NCBI GenBank assembly: GCA_030704615.1 | Contig: CM060731.1 | Span: forward strand, 6,200,001 to 6,264,000 | Length of the DNA: 64,000 nucleotides | Reading direction: 5' to 3' | Source: Takakia lepidozioides | Lineage: Eukaryota; Streptophyta; Takakiopsida; Takakiales; Takakiaceae | Shown here: in pieces, positions 53,224 to 64,000 of the stretch | Numbering within the stretch: position 1 is the stretch's first letter | Layout of the letters: the number at the start of each line of letters is the position of its first letter | The notes under the pieces: generated by a model | Databases searched by the model: none | What the model was told of the DNA's origin: nothing | Seen by the model: only the letters and a program-made list of their open reading frames with translations | Position numbers and translations under genes: made by a program

Positions 53224-54916
53224 GATTACCCAATCCAACTATGCAATAGAACTTCAAGCAACCATTCCCAATGACACATCCATAAAATAAAAAATCAACT
53301 AGCCATGAAATTCAGGGCCATTGACAGCAACACCAAACATATGATCGCCAACTGTGGTGGAATATCCTTTGCTGTTATTCTACCACCAATCCCCTTGCCT
53401 CGCTGCCACACCTCCATAGCTATGGTGCTTTCCCTTGGTGAAGAGACACCATAATTTACGCTCCCTTCGGAAGGCGTCTATATTTAATTTGGTGCTTTCC
53501 CTATCCACACCCGCCGCTCTTCCCCAAAGTCTACCCACCCTCCCTCTTCGTGCGCTCCCTCTTTGGCTATAGCCTGGCTGACATGGCCACACCTCTACCA
53601 GAGCCTCTTTCCGGAGCCTCCCACCATTCTACAACCCGAGTTCAAAGTGTAGCTACTTATTACAACTAAAATGATAAGATGTGCATGGGATTGTAGAAGT
53701 TGGCCATGTTTGAGTGGAAGCTTGGAGAATAGACGCTTTCTTTCCATTTCTATCTCTATGTCCACTAGTTTAACCAAACGTTTCTAAATTCTTTATTCAA
53801 CATCTCTTGTGGCCCACTCTTCGCAAGCACACATACAAACAATTGCCTCCTGATGGGCGGTGGACATCCCACAGTGACACACAGCTTCTTTATGTTTGGA
53901 ATGCATTGTAGAGTACTTAGAATTTGTGTGTTCCTTCCAGCGAATCCAGTGAAACAATAAATGTACCAGACCAACACTTTTCTGTAAAGTTCTAGATCCG
54001 AAGCTAGACTGCAAATAAGGAAAGGATGACACCTCCCCAAGGATGCATAAATTATGGTGTCCCTTAGTGACTGCACTATGTTTGCACAAAGAATGCATGT
54101 TAAGTCCCCATGAGGAACAGTCAACATGGCCAACCTGTATGGTAGATATATGTGTACACCAATGTGTTATGTACTCGATACTTTGAGCAAGCAATCCTGG
54201 AACAAGTACAAGATGGGAAAGTTTTATTAAGCAAATTGTTGCACCCATATCTTATCTTCACTCATGCTATAACTCAAGTCCAGGTCCTCAATAGTCCACC
54301 ATTTCCTGAATTACGATGTGAAGCAAGAGCCATGTAGTCTGACTAACAATACTTGCCAAATGTGTATGTCCATAATTCGCGTCTTCCCATCTGGTCAACT
54401 TCATTTCATGTGGGTGATGTGAAGACACTGCAAATGCAGTTTCCTATCCTACTAAAAAAATGATCATCCTATGAAGCTGTTAGCACCATATCAGGTACCT
54501 CACAAGTTGTTCACGATAGTACCAGAGCTACTGAGTATGATTGCCAAAATCTACCAGACAGCTCTCAAACTGAAAATGGGTCACTGTTGAGCGTGAGCTT
54601 CACACTAGTGGTAGCGCTGCGTGTACTACCCTCGTACCCTCAACAGAGGATAAGGGCATATTGTCAAATGGAGCAAGTCAGCGCTGATGTTGCAGCAGCT
54701 CATTGCAGTATTTCTTGAATGATCCACACTCCTCTGCTACGAAGTCACTGCACAGCACCACCAGCAACATCACATTGATTACCAAAGCATTGAAGTACAG
54801 CCAACAACCTTTGCCACCAATATTCTTCTGAACAGACTGTGTTGTAAACAGTTACCAAAGCGAGTTACAAAGCGGCACAAGACAATGACCTTAGCCATAA
54901 TCTGCACAACTAATCC
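53224..54916. other. Intergenic, no recognised gene
   Basis: Minus-strand frames of 122 and 151 codons overlap at 53765-54248 in different phases, with no domain recognised. The rest holds short frames only. A promoter or a diverged element cannot be excluded. Confidence 0.35.
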
Positions 54917-57900
54917 TTAATATTTATCAGCAACATCAGGAGGTTGGGCGAGCAAATCGTACAAAATTCGTTGGGCCATGTGAGCAGCGTCCCACCGAGG
55001 GCTCCAGGGGTAGTCCTGGTAAGGACGTGACACTAGCGGCTTTCCTCGAAGATCAAAATGCTGTTACATCACGCAACCATCATGAGCAAAGGAAAGGCCA
55101 AATTAGTGCATCGGGTGTTTATGCTCAGACTGCCCAAGCAGTCGGGAAGCCAACTGCACCACCTGCATATTGTGCAGCATGTACTATGTTCCAGGAAGAG
55201 GCCCCAAGTGGCTGCCACCCATCACTCTGAAAGCTAAGTGTGGGCACATCCAGCTCATGCTCATAGTGCAAAGGTGATTTTGCTGTCTGGGAAATGTTTT
55301 CCATGCTACATCTGATGAGAAGGCATTGAGAATACCTGAGAGCTCTGAAAGGTCAGAGTTGGCTGCAGTTTTGGAAATTGGATTGGCAAAGCAAAATGGA
55401 CCTACATATGCAGACCCAGCCGCCCCCCGGTCGTTGCTGTTTAGCACTTGACACGACAAGCAATCCCAACATCTCAAAATGATGCCAAAGGCCAGACCAG
55501 AAAAGACAACAGCAAGCAAAGACGAGAACAGAAGGTCTTGCTTGGTGAAGGTAGAGGACATCTGAGAAGTACTAATTAAGTTTTGTGGCTGTTGTCAAAT
55601 TAGATGCAAGTTTGATGCAAGATGAGTAGAGGAATGGGTGGCGTGGGCACATGCAGTGCTAAAACACAAATAGAGCAGCTACTCCCCCTCCAGTAAATAC
55701 ACTCCCAACATAGACATCACAGGCTGAACCACTGCTAGCAACCATATTGTCTCCAGTAGAAGAGCTGCTTCAGCCCACAGACAGACTATTAGAGCTTACC
55801 AAAAATGTAAAGACTCCAGATGAAGCTACCAAGGAGATCCTCCGACAATATGTCTGCGTGCATGCCAGAAACACAGCTCCTCTCCATGAGTTAAAACCAA
55901 TGACAGACAGAACACAACAAGCATGGAGTCTTGCAGCCACACGACATGCAATTAGCTACACAGAACTTCCACTGACTCTTCTGATTAAGAAAATATTCAG
56001 TGGCAGGAAAATAAACTTTCAGAGAAGGACCAACCGCGTCAGCTTCAAGAGGACGTCCAAATAAGGGGAATAATGCCTCCATGAAGGTCCTCCGCGAAGA
56101 AACGGAAACGCGTGCCTCTCTTACCTGCCATGTTCACCAATCAACCTCAGGTCTTTAACCACTTCTGGTTGCTTCACAACTTCATGATTGCACGACAAAT
56201 TGATTGTCTACACCTTCCAATCTTACAAAGATCGGACACACTGAAGCTACTGGAGGAGATAATATGTCCTGTTTTGGAAGGCACACCTGCTGTTGCAGTA
56301 TATGTTGCAAAGAGGGAATGTACTCCATCAGACACCTGCACCACACCACATCCCAGTGAATTCCCCACACATAATGAACGATGCTGCAACTCATAGATCG
56401 AGAGAAGTGTTACTCACATGCTGCCAGTCAATGCAGGGAGCTTAACGTCATCAACATCAAACACCTCACGCATGGCTAGAGGTGCCACAAGCTTCAACTG
56501 GGGTGCACCTCCTGCTGCTTGGCCTTTTTGCACAGGGAATTTCACCTGCATCGCCCACTTGGTCAATGATAGCCATCCCAACAACTGATTACATGCAAGT
56601 TAACAATCCCTTTGTTCTCTGTTCCCTTCCCCTCTCTGCCCCTGGGGAAGTGGAATGCCATAGAAACATATAAGCTGTAGTACTTGGAAGAAACGACGCC
56701 CAGACCAGGTTTCTCATGATGAGTTTGAGGCCATTAGCTTAACAAAGGCTTGTGAAGCATGCTTCCTCTCAGAACTATATACAAGTAAGAAAGGCGAACT
56801 GGATGTACTTGCAAAGAGATGTCCCTCCAAATAGCGGATGCAGGCGCCCGGGGGGTACCAACATGGGTTGCTTCCACCTCTAGCACCAATGGCACTGCAA
56901 AGTTCACCTCCTCTGACTGTCCTGCAGGTAGCAATGAATGAGCCCTTATTGGGAATCAAGTAAATTGCCAAGTCGTCCAATGCACTAACTGATTTCAAAC
57001 GTGTAATCCCACTTTGTAGAGAAGTAGCAACTCACCCAGTCAGATGCAGTGACCACACACATCTCCAAGCCCTGCATGCAGAAAGAGCTTGGCATGCTTT
57101 AGTAGCTCTTCTGACTGCACCAAATATATCCGTCCCTAATACACTGAGCAAACCAATCAAGCTACTCACAAAGAAGTATTAGCAGGTCTACTGTGCCATA
57201 AAGCACACTCAACCTGAGTTCATCAAAGTAACTGGCAGACCTGAAGACCACTCAAGGTGTTCAGCTCGAAGCGCACACGAGAGTCATTAATCGCCTCCAC
57301 CTTCTTGCGCTGGTACTGCAGGTACAATGCCCTGTAACACAATTCTTTCTGTTTTAATGACTATCCATCCACTCAAACAGCTCACACAAGAAGGTAAAGT
57401 GGGTCGACCTGCTAACACCTCCAAAAGATGACCAATTCCAATTCAAAATAGTAGGTATGATAGCCTAAAATGCACCTATAATGTGCACATATCATGGCCT
57501 GTAGATGAAATAGCAGCAATATGAGGCATGTGCAGAAAAATTTCACCACACACACGGCCTGTAATATAACAGAGCAGACTGCCAGAAAGGAGTAACTAGA
57601 TTGTCATATGACAGAAAGATGTCGTCAGCTCAACTATACCACCAATCAAGTTGTGCATAGGGTGTGGCATGTAAGGTGCAGAGTAGGCTAGAGGGATGAG
57701 CTTTAGGATACGTGGAACTACCCTACCTACACATATTGCTTGATATCAGCCACCTCGACTTATTCTCTTGATCTTTACATTGAGATAAATCGCATCTATC
57801 CCTTGCTCATGGTATGGGAGACCTCACACAGCAGCTAAAATGACGTTAAAGTACTGCAGCATACGATAGCAAATAATGGCTGTACCTCATCACCATAATC

Positions 57901-59087
57901 AGCTTAAAGAGTCTGGAAGGATCATTGGCTGTCCAGTCTTGCAATAGTGAGCAAAGTGGAGGAGAAGGTGCAGAATCAACAACATCATTGAGCGGTTGAA
58001 ATTTGTCATCGTCAGAAGGAAAAATGATGTCAGGCGGCACTCGTGCATCCAGACCATTGTACACTACCTCCCCTGCCATGCATGCTCTTTTCAGTACTCA
58101 CACACATAACCAGCTCCACCAATCCATGACGCCCTCTCATGGTCTGCGGCCTCTCTTGATGCAAACATTGCCCCCCTCTCTAATCCCCTCATTCCTCTAA
58201 CAATTACACACTAACAAAATAACCGGCAGGAGAGCATGGGAAACACAGAGCGTACATTTCACATGAACTAGGCAGCATGGTACTAGCAGAGTGAACCGAT
58301 CCAGGCATCGACCCTTGCGCGAGCCTGATCGCAATTGCTCTACCTGTCCCCACCCACAGTGAGTCTCGTTCATGGTTATAAATGACTTGCGTGTATCACT
58401 CTCTCACAGTTGGGAGATCACACAACTCTGGCACCCCGTATGTCTAACCCTAAGTTGTGAAGCAATGATGTCACCTGTGTCTCAGACCTGTGGACGACAC
58501 GAAGTCTTCATACACAGCAAGCTTCCAGTATCACATGCGTGTGAAACATTTGTCAATTTTCTCACAGACTTAAAGAACGTAAGGTAACACAAACAAGCCT
58601 TTCTAACCTTTCATTATAAAGCTGACACATTATGTTGAACAATAAAGAGATGCCAATACCAAGACCAACAAGGTTCAGCAGTCCAATTCACATAGACATT
58701 CCACGCCCTGCACAAAGCTGTAAGCGAGAACAACCTCCATGCGCGGACTTTGTGAAATTTATAGGACATGCCTCAGGGTCTTAACGCAGGCACGAGAATC
58801 CGAATTCACTTCATTTCATAACTAATCTCCGTTGCATTAGCTTGACATTCGCATATCAGCGGGATTATCATCCTTCGAGCCAGATCAATACCATTTTCTT
58901 TGAGACTGGTCACTGCACATATGCGCATCGGTGCTATGAGGCAATTGGACACGAAAATCGACCACAGAAGAGAATGCAAAAGCGGAAACGAGAAAGTGAC
59001 AAGACTAACCCGCAAGGGCACGGAAGTGGCATGAGTTCGGAGGTAATCCAGCTGTGCTTCCAGCCATGGAGGCGCGCGTGCCTCCAT
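54917..59087 (-). CDS. BRE: BRCC45/BRE, scaffold of the BRCC36 deubiquitinase complexes, 12 exons
   Basis: In known complexes BRE/BRCC45 holds the K63-specific deubiquitinase BRCC36 in BRCA1-A (DNA repair) and BRISC. Exons on the minus strand: 59010-59087, 58256-58343, 57886-58072, 57241-57331, 57036-57071, 56809-56916, 56418-56545, 56287-56335, 56035-56124, 55800-55853, 55336-55401 and 54917-55060. All have GT-AG borders, every phase fits, and the total is 372 residues (human 383). Landmarks: MEARAPPWLEAQLDYL, CLDRFTLLVPCC, VVYNGLDARVPPDIIFP, YLQYQRKKVEA, EEVNFAVPL, CLMEYIPSLQ, FMEALFPLFGRPLEADA, SSGVFTFLVHFALP, QPTLTFQSSQHFD and DYPWSPRWDAAHMAQ. Divergent from NTF2. Exon joins are my reading and have not been checked against transcripts. 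Confidence 0.92.
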
Positions 59088-59375
59088 CCACTCCACAATC
59101 TGCAGCGCTGCAGCGTCTGCAGCGCGCGACGCTCTTGTTTGTAGTTCTGGAAGAGGAAGAAGCCGTAGGTATGCGAACAGGCAGGTATCGATACGTCCTA
59201 CTAGATACATACGTACCTAGATACATACTGATACGAAATAGATACATGGTATGTACGGGTAACCCTAAGGGGGAAAGGAGGGGCTGCGGCTTTCCCGCAC
59301 ACGCTCTCATCTTCTTGCAGGGCAGCAGCGCTTGCAGGGATCGGCAGGTTGCAAGGAGCGAGGAGGGATTTGGCC
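59088..59375. promoter_or_regulatory. Shared bidirectional promoter region of BRE and NTF2
   Basis: Only 288 bp separate the two start codons. The region is GC-rich at both edges and has imperfect GATACATACNTA-type repeats at about 59190-59245. No TATA box is evident in either direction. Shared or competing expression is inferred from the spacing alone. Confidence 0.6.
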
Positions 59376-60040
59376 ATGGATCCGGATAGCCTGGCGAAGG
59401 CATTTGTGGAGCACTACTACTCGCAGTTTGACACAAATCGCGCAAATCTCTTCTCGCTATATCAGGAAGGCTCCATGCTCACCTTTCAGGGGGAAAAGTT
59501 CCAAGGCGCTCAAAACATCAGTGCCAAGCTCAACAGCCTGCAATTCCAGCAGTGCAAGCACACCATATCTAGCGTCGACTGTCAGCCTTCCGGCCCGGCG
59601 GGTGGGATGCTCGTGTTTGTCAGCGGCCATCTGCAATTGCCTGGTGAAGAACATCTGCTGAAATTCAGTCAGGTGCTGCCTATTTTTCTTCTACCAGTTT
59701 GTTCTGGCCCACTCTCTTTCGTGATTTGTCTTTTGCTGTGTAAATTATGTGATCGGCGTGTCATCTGGTGATCTCACGGTCATGTCGCGAGATAGAGGTC
59801 TTCGATGAAAGGTTCACGGGTCGCAGGTTTCTACCATTAGGCTGCTGATGTGATTGACGGCTTGGGGAGCTCTTCTTGTTCCGTGAACAATAGTGTCTCT
59901 GAAAGATATTCTTCGTGTCTGAACTGAACTTAGTGTTGAGTGTGTGTTCCTGTCTGGTGTTTCAGATGTTTCACTTGATTCCATCGTCACAGGGAAGCTT
60001 CTACGTGTTCAACGACATTTTCCAGCTCAATTATGCCTGA
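59376..60040 (+). CDS. NTF2: Nuclear transport factor 2
   Basis: Carries RanGDP into the nucleus as a small homodimer bound to FG nucleoporins. Exon 1 (59376-59672) begins MDPDSLAKAFVEHYYSQFD and runs to LPGEEHLLKFSQ at a GTGCTG donor. Exon 2 (59966-60040) reads MFHLIPSSQGSFYVFNDIF and LNYA then stop. The total is 123 residues, the normal NTF2 length, with the conserved C-terminal NDIFQLNY. The chosen start gives the usual N-terminus; an upstream in-frame Met at 59349 would add nine residues. Head to head with BRE. Confidence 0.96.
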
Positions 60041-62109
60041 GAGCCTTGTGTGTGAGATTCGCTGTCTTGCAGCGGAGGAACTGGGTTGCGTGATGTTGGT
60101 GTAGGATGTGGAACTATGACTTAAAGATCAGGGGCAAGGCACCATGATGCAGGGTGAGTGAGCCTTGGTAGTCAGTTTCGAACCTCGATCAGAGGCAACG
60201 GTGGTCCCTGAAGTAAACTGTTAAACCAACCTGTGTTTGTGTCAATGCCTGCGATAGGAAAGTATTCATGTTCAATATCTTGCCAAAAGTCCGTAATTCT
60301 GGTAGCCAACTCATGGTAAGTCGGGCATGGCAACTATTTGTGTTCTAGTGCCTAAAGTTGTTGGTTGCAGTTTCTGTCATATCTCATGGACTTGACAGCC
60401 TGTCATGTGATGGTGTTTAATATTTTGTGATTTGAGGCAATTTGTGTTCAATGCTAAGAAGTATGTCAAGTCTGGCCACTCAGGAGTCAGTGTTGGTCAC
60501 TCTCTGAAAGGTAGAGGAGGAGAGAGAAGGAGAGAGAGAGATAGAGCATGTGTGTTTGTGTGAGACAACCATATTGAAGGATGCTGGTATTGAAATTGTG
60601 GTTATGAGTCAAGTGATTATTCTTTGAAGGGAATCTGGTCAAAGCCCATGTGTAGCATTAAGCATTAAGAATGGACTGTAGTTGGTGTTTCACTTGATCT
60701 CTCACGTTGAATGCGCGAATTTCATAGTGATGCATGCCTACTCCACACGTCCTATTTGATGCCATTGCTTATGTATCACAGTTGCAGTTAATGTTGGAGG
60801 TGCCACATGATTGTACTCTCATAATCAATGGAAGCAATGCTTTGGAGAACAAACTCTTCCTGATATTAAAAGTAGTCAAGCAATTTGGGCAGGGAAAAAT
60901 GCTTCATGATTGCAAGGGGGATTGTAGCTACTTGGTAAATCAGTAAGCCTTCTAGAAGGCTACCTACCAACTTTTCAGAGTAGGTTTGGATGCGTCAGTT
61001 CACACGAGTATGTAAAACGCTGTTATGCAGGTTGGATTATTAGTATTTGAAACCTGGACTTCCTCTTATAATCAAATATATGGCATGCGTGTCTGTATTC
61101 AGAACAGATCAGGTTTAGGTACTATTTACCTCATCCTACAGTTCCTCTTCGAGAAATAGGGATTGTCACCCCTGAAGTGACAAACTACTGTTTACTTATG
61201 ATGTCCCTCATTGCAAAGTGTTGGATTGTTGCTGGTTCCAATGGCATGCAATTTTTATGGAATTTTGAGAGCCTTTGTTTTGAATCAGAGTCTGCAATGG
61301 AATGGTGAGGCTCCAGGAGAAAAATCTGGGGTCACTCCTTTAGTCTGTTAACTGTTGGCAGATAAGTAGTAAGCCTACCCTCTACTTGGGGTTAGAGTTC
61401 CTAATTGTTTGTTTCAAGGTGCTGTCATTATGGAAGCAAGGGCTCTCTGCAGGTTGGGTAGCAAATAATCCATATGGAAATTGCGCATGCTTGCAGGCAT
61501 GTTGAAGTACACGTTATAGGTGTGAAGTAGTATTTGCTGAAAGGAGCAAGTTAAACAAGTTCTGGACAGTCTGTGTCAAATCATAATCTGGTTTCTGAGT
61601 TGTGATGGAGTGAGATTAGAAGTTTGGAGGATGTTTAGAAGCTTCTTGGAAGAGAAGTCAGAAACCAGAATCCTCCCCAGATTCTGTACATGCCCACGTA
61701 CTCAGGCATTGCTTGGGCTGATGGCTGTTCAATTGACTCTTAAGGACCTCGCAAATGAGAGCATGGACCTACATTCTACGACAAGGCTACATAAAGAGTC
61801 CATGACTCAGTAAGCATACACGCTGTTGCTACCAAACCGAGTCAAACTACAGTTCTGGCTAGAAGGGGGTGCAGCTACCCCTACAAAGCAGATGAAAATA
61901 ACGTTTAAACTATGGAGGGGTGCTCTCTACTAATGCATTGCATTCACCCCTGTTGCCTTCATATATGTATTATGTATCAGAAGTTAGTGAATGTTCATCA
62001 GAAGTGAATACTTAGAAGGTTGAGTCTACTTTCAATCCTAGCTCCCCAGGGTTCAACTTGCCTCATGTTGGCAAGTTTCCCTGCAAACAACTCAACCTAC
62101 TAACACTGG
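60041..62109. other. Intergenic, no gene seen
   Basis: Two kb with only short frames (60734-60946 and 61610-61813, no domain). A GA-rich run lies at about 60516-60545. Includes the NTF2 3' untranslated region, whose end cannot be placed. Confidence 0.4.
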
Positions 62110-62346
62110 GCAATATACTAATATTGTGCAGGTGAGTCTTTGCCACCACATACTCCAAGAGTGGAACCTTCTACAGGTGACTCTGGGTTCAAATCCGGCT
62201 ACCTTGTTGAGTGTGGTATGATCTTCCTTGGACGGTGTCCCATGAGTCCTATGCAGCTCCCTGCATCATGGCTGAAAGAGGTTACTTTGTCCTCTCCCTA
62301 TAATTAAGGGGCCTCTTGAGTGTATCCCTTTAAAAAAACAAAAAAG
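62110..62346 (+). mobile_element. tRNA-derived SINE candidate
   Basis: An A-box-like TACTCCAAGAGTGG (62151-62164) is followed by a good B box GGTTCAAATCC (62186-62196), then about 130 bases and an A-rich end (TTTAAAAAAACAAAAAAG) at about 62329-62346. The order fits a plant SINE. Target duplications were not found. Confidence 0.5.
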
Positions 62347-63446
62347 ACCTTTTGTAAGAGCTTGGGTGGCTCATTATGCCAATACTGAGGAGGACCACCT
62401 GGCAGAATCATGTGCCACTGCTTCCCATTCTGCATGCGGATTGCGCTCTCAACGTGAGGGAACACAGACCTAACTTAGAAACTCCAGGGAACTGAGCAGC
62501 CCTGTCCTTTGTCCTGCTCGGCTGAACTTTTCGGGTCAAGCATTTTGGTCAAGCCTCGTCTCACCAAAAAGCTCTGCCACCACCTTCCCCTAATACCAAG
62601 AAGCTAATAAGGTTGTTGGTAAGGTGGAAACTGGAAACTTACATGCTCTCCAAGTGCTCAACTGGGCATTCAACCAGGATACTCTAACATTTTACTTGTG
62701 TATCTGCACTGTCTCCTGCAGTTAGAGTGAAACCAGGGCTGTCATAACGTCATCGCATACTGAATTACAGCGTGGAATGGAAGGTGTGTAGAAGCGCAAG
62801 ATTGGTTGGTAACTGACACTGCAGAATTTCAGCTCAAGATGGTTTGCATAGCTTCTATTTTAGGGTTTGCCGCCCCTCCTCTTAGGGTTACAGCCGCTGC
62901 GATCTAGAACCTTCATCCCGCCCATCCCATGGGATGGCATGGGATGGGGACGGGGATGGGGATGGCCGGGGCTTCTAGAATGGTCTTCCCAAGTGAGATT
63001 CGGAACGTGGCAGACCGTGCCTCCTTCATCCTACATTTACGGGTCCACGTCGGCACACGCGGCAGATGGTGCCTTCTCTTCATCCAACATTTCCGTGCCT
63101 GCGTCGGCACGTTTTAGCTAGTTGTCAGGATGTGGATGTTTTCCGTCGATGAAAACCAGAGAATGGACGACTGTTACAAGGCGCTGGTTTTTTGCATCCC
63201 GATGTGCATCCATGTGGGGCCATGGATGGATGGATGGCATGCATGGAGGGGGGAGGGGGCAAGCTGGGAGGAGAGAGAAGGCTGCTGCGAAGGGATTCAG
63301 CGAGAGTGCTGTGCTGATTCTTCGATCGAGGAGGTGGTGGTGCAGGAAGCTTTGGAGATTGGGAGTTTGTTTGTGGGATCCGGGTGTGGCCGTGCGTGCC
63401 TCTTGCGCATTCTGGCCGAGGGCTTTGGCAAGGGTGGCAGTGCAAG
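62347..63446. promoter_or_regulatory. Upstream region of the HSP110 gene with two telo-box motifs
   Basis: TTTTAGGGTTT at about 62857-62868 and TTAGGGTTA at about 62882-62890 are plant telo-box motifs, often found near housekeeping genes. GGGATGG repeats lie at 62936-62965. Leader and transcription start cannot be fixed. No other gene is seen. Confidence 0.45.
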
Positions 63447-64000
63447 ATGAGTGTGGTAGGGCTGGATGTGGGAAATGAAAACTGTATCGTGGGGGTGGCA
63501 AGGCAGCGGGGCATTGATGTGGTGCTGAATGATGAGTCGAAGCGGGAGACCCCCGCCATGGTTTCGTTTGGTGACAAGCAGCGGTTTATTGGTATCGCTG
63601 CAGCCGCATCAATCACCATGAACCCTACGAATACAATTTTCCAGATGAAACGTCTGATTGGGAGAAAATTCAACGATCCCGAGGTGCAGAGAGATCTGAG
63701 GCTATTCCCATTTTCTGTTTCGGAGGGACCGGATGGTGGCGTGCTGATAAATGTGCAGTATCTTGGTGAAACGCGAAGTTTCACGCCCACTCAAATCCTG
63801 GGGATGATTCTGTCAAACTTGAAGACTATTGCAGAAAAGAATTTGGGAACCTCTGTTGTAGATTGTGTCATTGGAATACCTGTCTATTTCACCGAGCTCC
63901 AGCGCCGTGCATATCTAGATGCGGCTCAGGTTGCTGGCCTTCGGCCACTGCGCCTCATGCACGAGACTACAGCTACTGCTCTCGCGTACGGAATATACAA
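63447..64000 (+). CDS. HSP110/SSE-type Hsp70 (HSP70-14/15-like), N-terminal part
   Basis: Nucleotide-exchange factor and holdase of the Hsp110 branch of Hsp70, cytosolic and nuclear. The ATG at 63447 opens an uninterrupted frame of 184 codons to the window edge. It starts MSVVGLDVGNENCIVGVARQ (phosphate-1 motif), then VLNDESKRETPAMVSFGDKQ, MKRLIGRKF, VVDCVIGIPVYFTELQRRA and ETTATALAYGIY. The Val-Gly-Leu-Asp-Val-Gly-Asn-Glu start and the FTELQRRA segment mark the plant HSP110 group rather than classical Hsp70. Incomplete at the right edge; no intron in the visible part. Confidence 0.95.
   Translation, partial: MSVVGLDVGNENCIVGVARQRGIDVVLNDESKRETPAMVSFGDKQRFIGIAAAASITMNPTNTIFQMKRLIGRKFNDPEVQRDLRLFPFSVSEGPDGGVLINVQYLGETRSFTPTQILGMILSNLKTIAEKNLGTSVVDCVIGIPVYFTELQRRAYLDAAQVAGLRPLRLMHETTATALAYGIY

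Noticed and set aside
63125-63790. 221-codon minus-strand frame
   Set aside because: Antisense to the HSP110 start and its leader; the HSP110 frame has clear family motifs.

Overview
The window is nuclear DNA of a land plant. Genes carry GT-AG introns, and the set includes a DYW-type PPR editing factor, an HAESA-like LRR receptor, a plant-type HSP110 and plant IMP dehydrogenase. The style of the PPR protein and the lineage-restricted MULE/SWIM and DGNHR families suggest a bryophyte, lycophyte or fern rather than a seed plant; the species cannot be fixed from the sequence alone.

Layout. 0.3-2.4 kb: IMP dehydrogenase (minus, 4 exons). 3-5 kb: a trihelix/Myb-SANT-like gene with a LINE relic in its intron. 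6.3-13.9 kb: a mobile-element complex made of a broken gene with a DGNHR motif, a degenerate MULE-like transposase with a SWIM zinc finger, and an unusual ~116-bp tandem satellite in which every unit carries a 15-bp-arm perfect or near-perfect hairpin. Copies of the hairpin unit in opposite orientation flank the gene pieces. 14.9-17.5 kb: isolated exons on one strand from three unrelated families (CobW GTPase, FHA domain, amino-acid permease). 17.5-18.9 kb: a frameshifted PIF/Harbinger transposase. 19.6-22.4 kb: an intact intronless PPR-DYW gene. 23.5-24.2 kb: two exons of TRAPPC6. 25.3-28.6 kb: an LRR receptor pseudogene lacking its kinase, meeting an SMG8 fragment tail to tail.

33.2-49.2 kb: one epoxide hydrolase gene whose exons lie about 14 kb apart, because an intron has been filled by a LINE family. 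That family has one long copy with endonuclease and reverse transcriptase, one 5'-truncated copy and many 3'-tail fragments, some with clear target-site duplications. The same intron holds a 191-bp-arm perfect palindrome and diverged direct duplications. 50.5-53.2 kb: duplicated non-coding blocks and two small TIR elements, one a Tourist-like MITE with TAA duplications.

54.9-60.0 kb: a compact housekeeping pair, a 12-exon BRCC45/BRE gene (minus) and NTF2 (plus), divergently arranged over 288 bp. 63.4 kb to the end: the start of an HSP110-type chaperone. The host genes look functionally unrelated (purine synthesis, organelle RNA editing, vesicle tethering, DNA repair, nuclear import, chaperone). 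What links the window is dense, nested transposon activity between and inside them. Many host exons here are short and were found by reading splice sites and family motifs.
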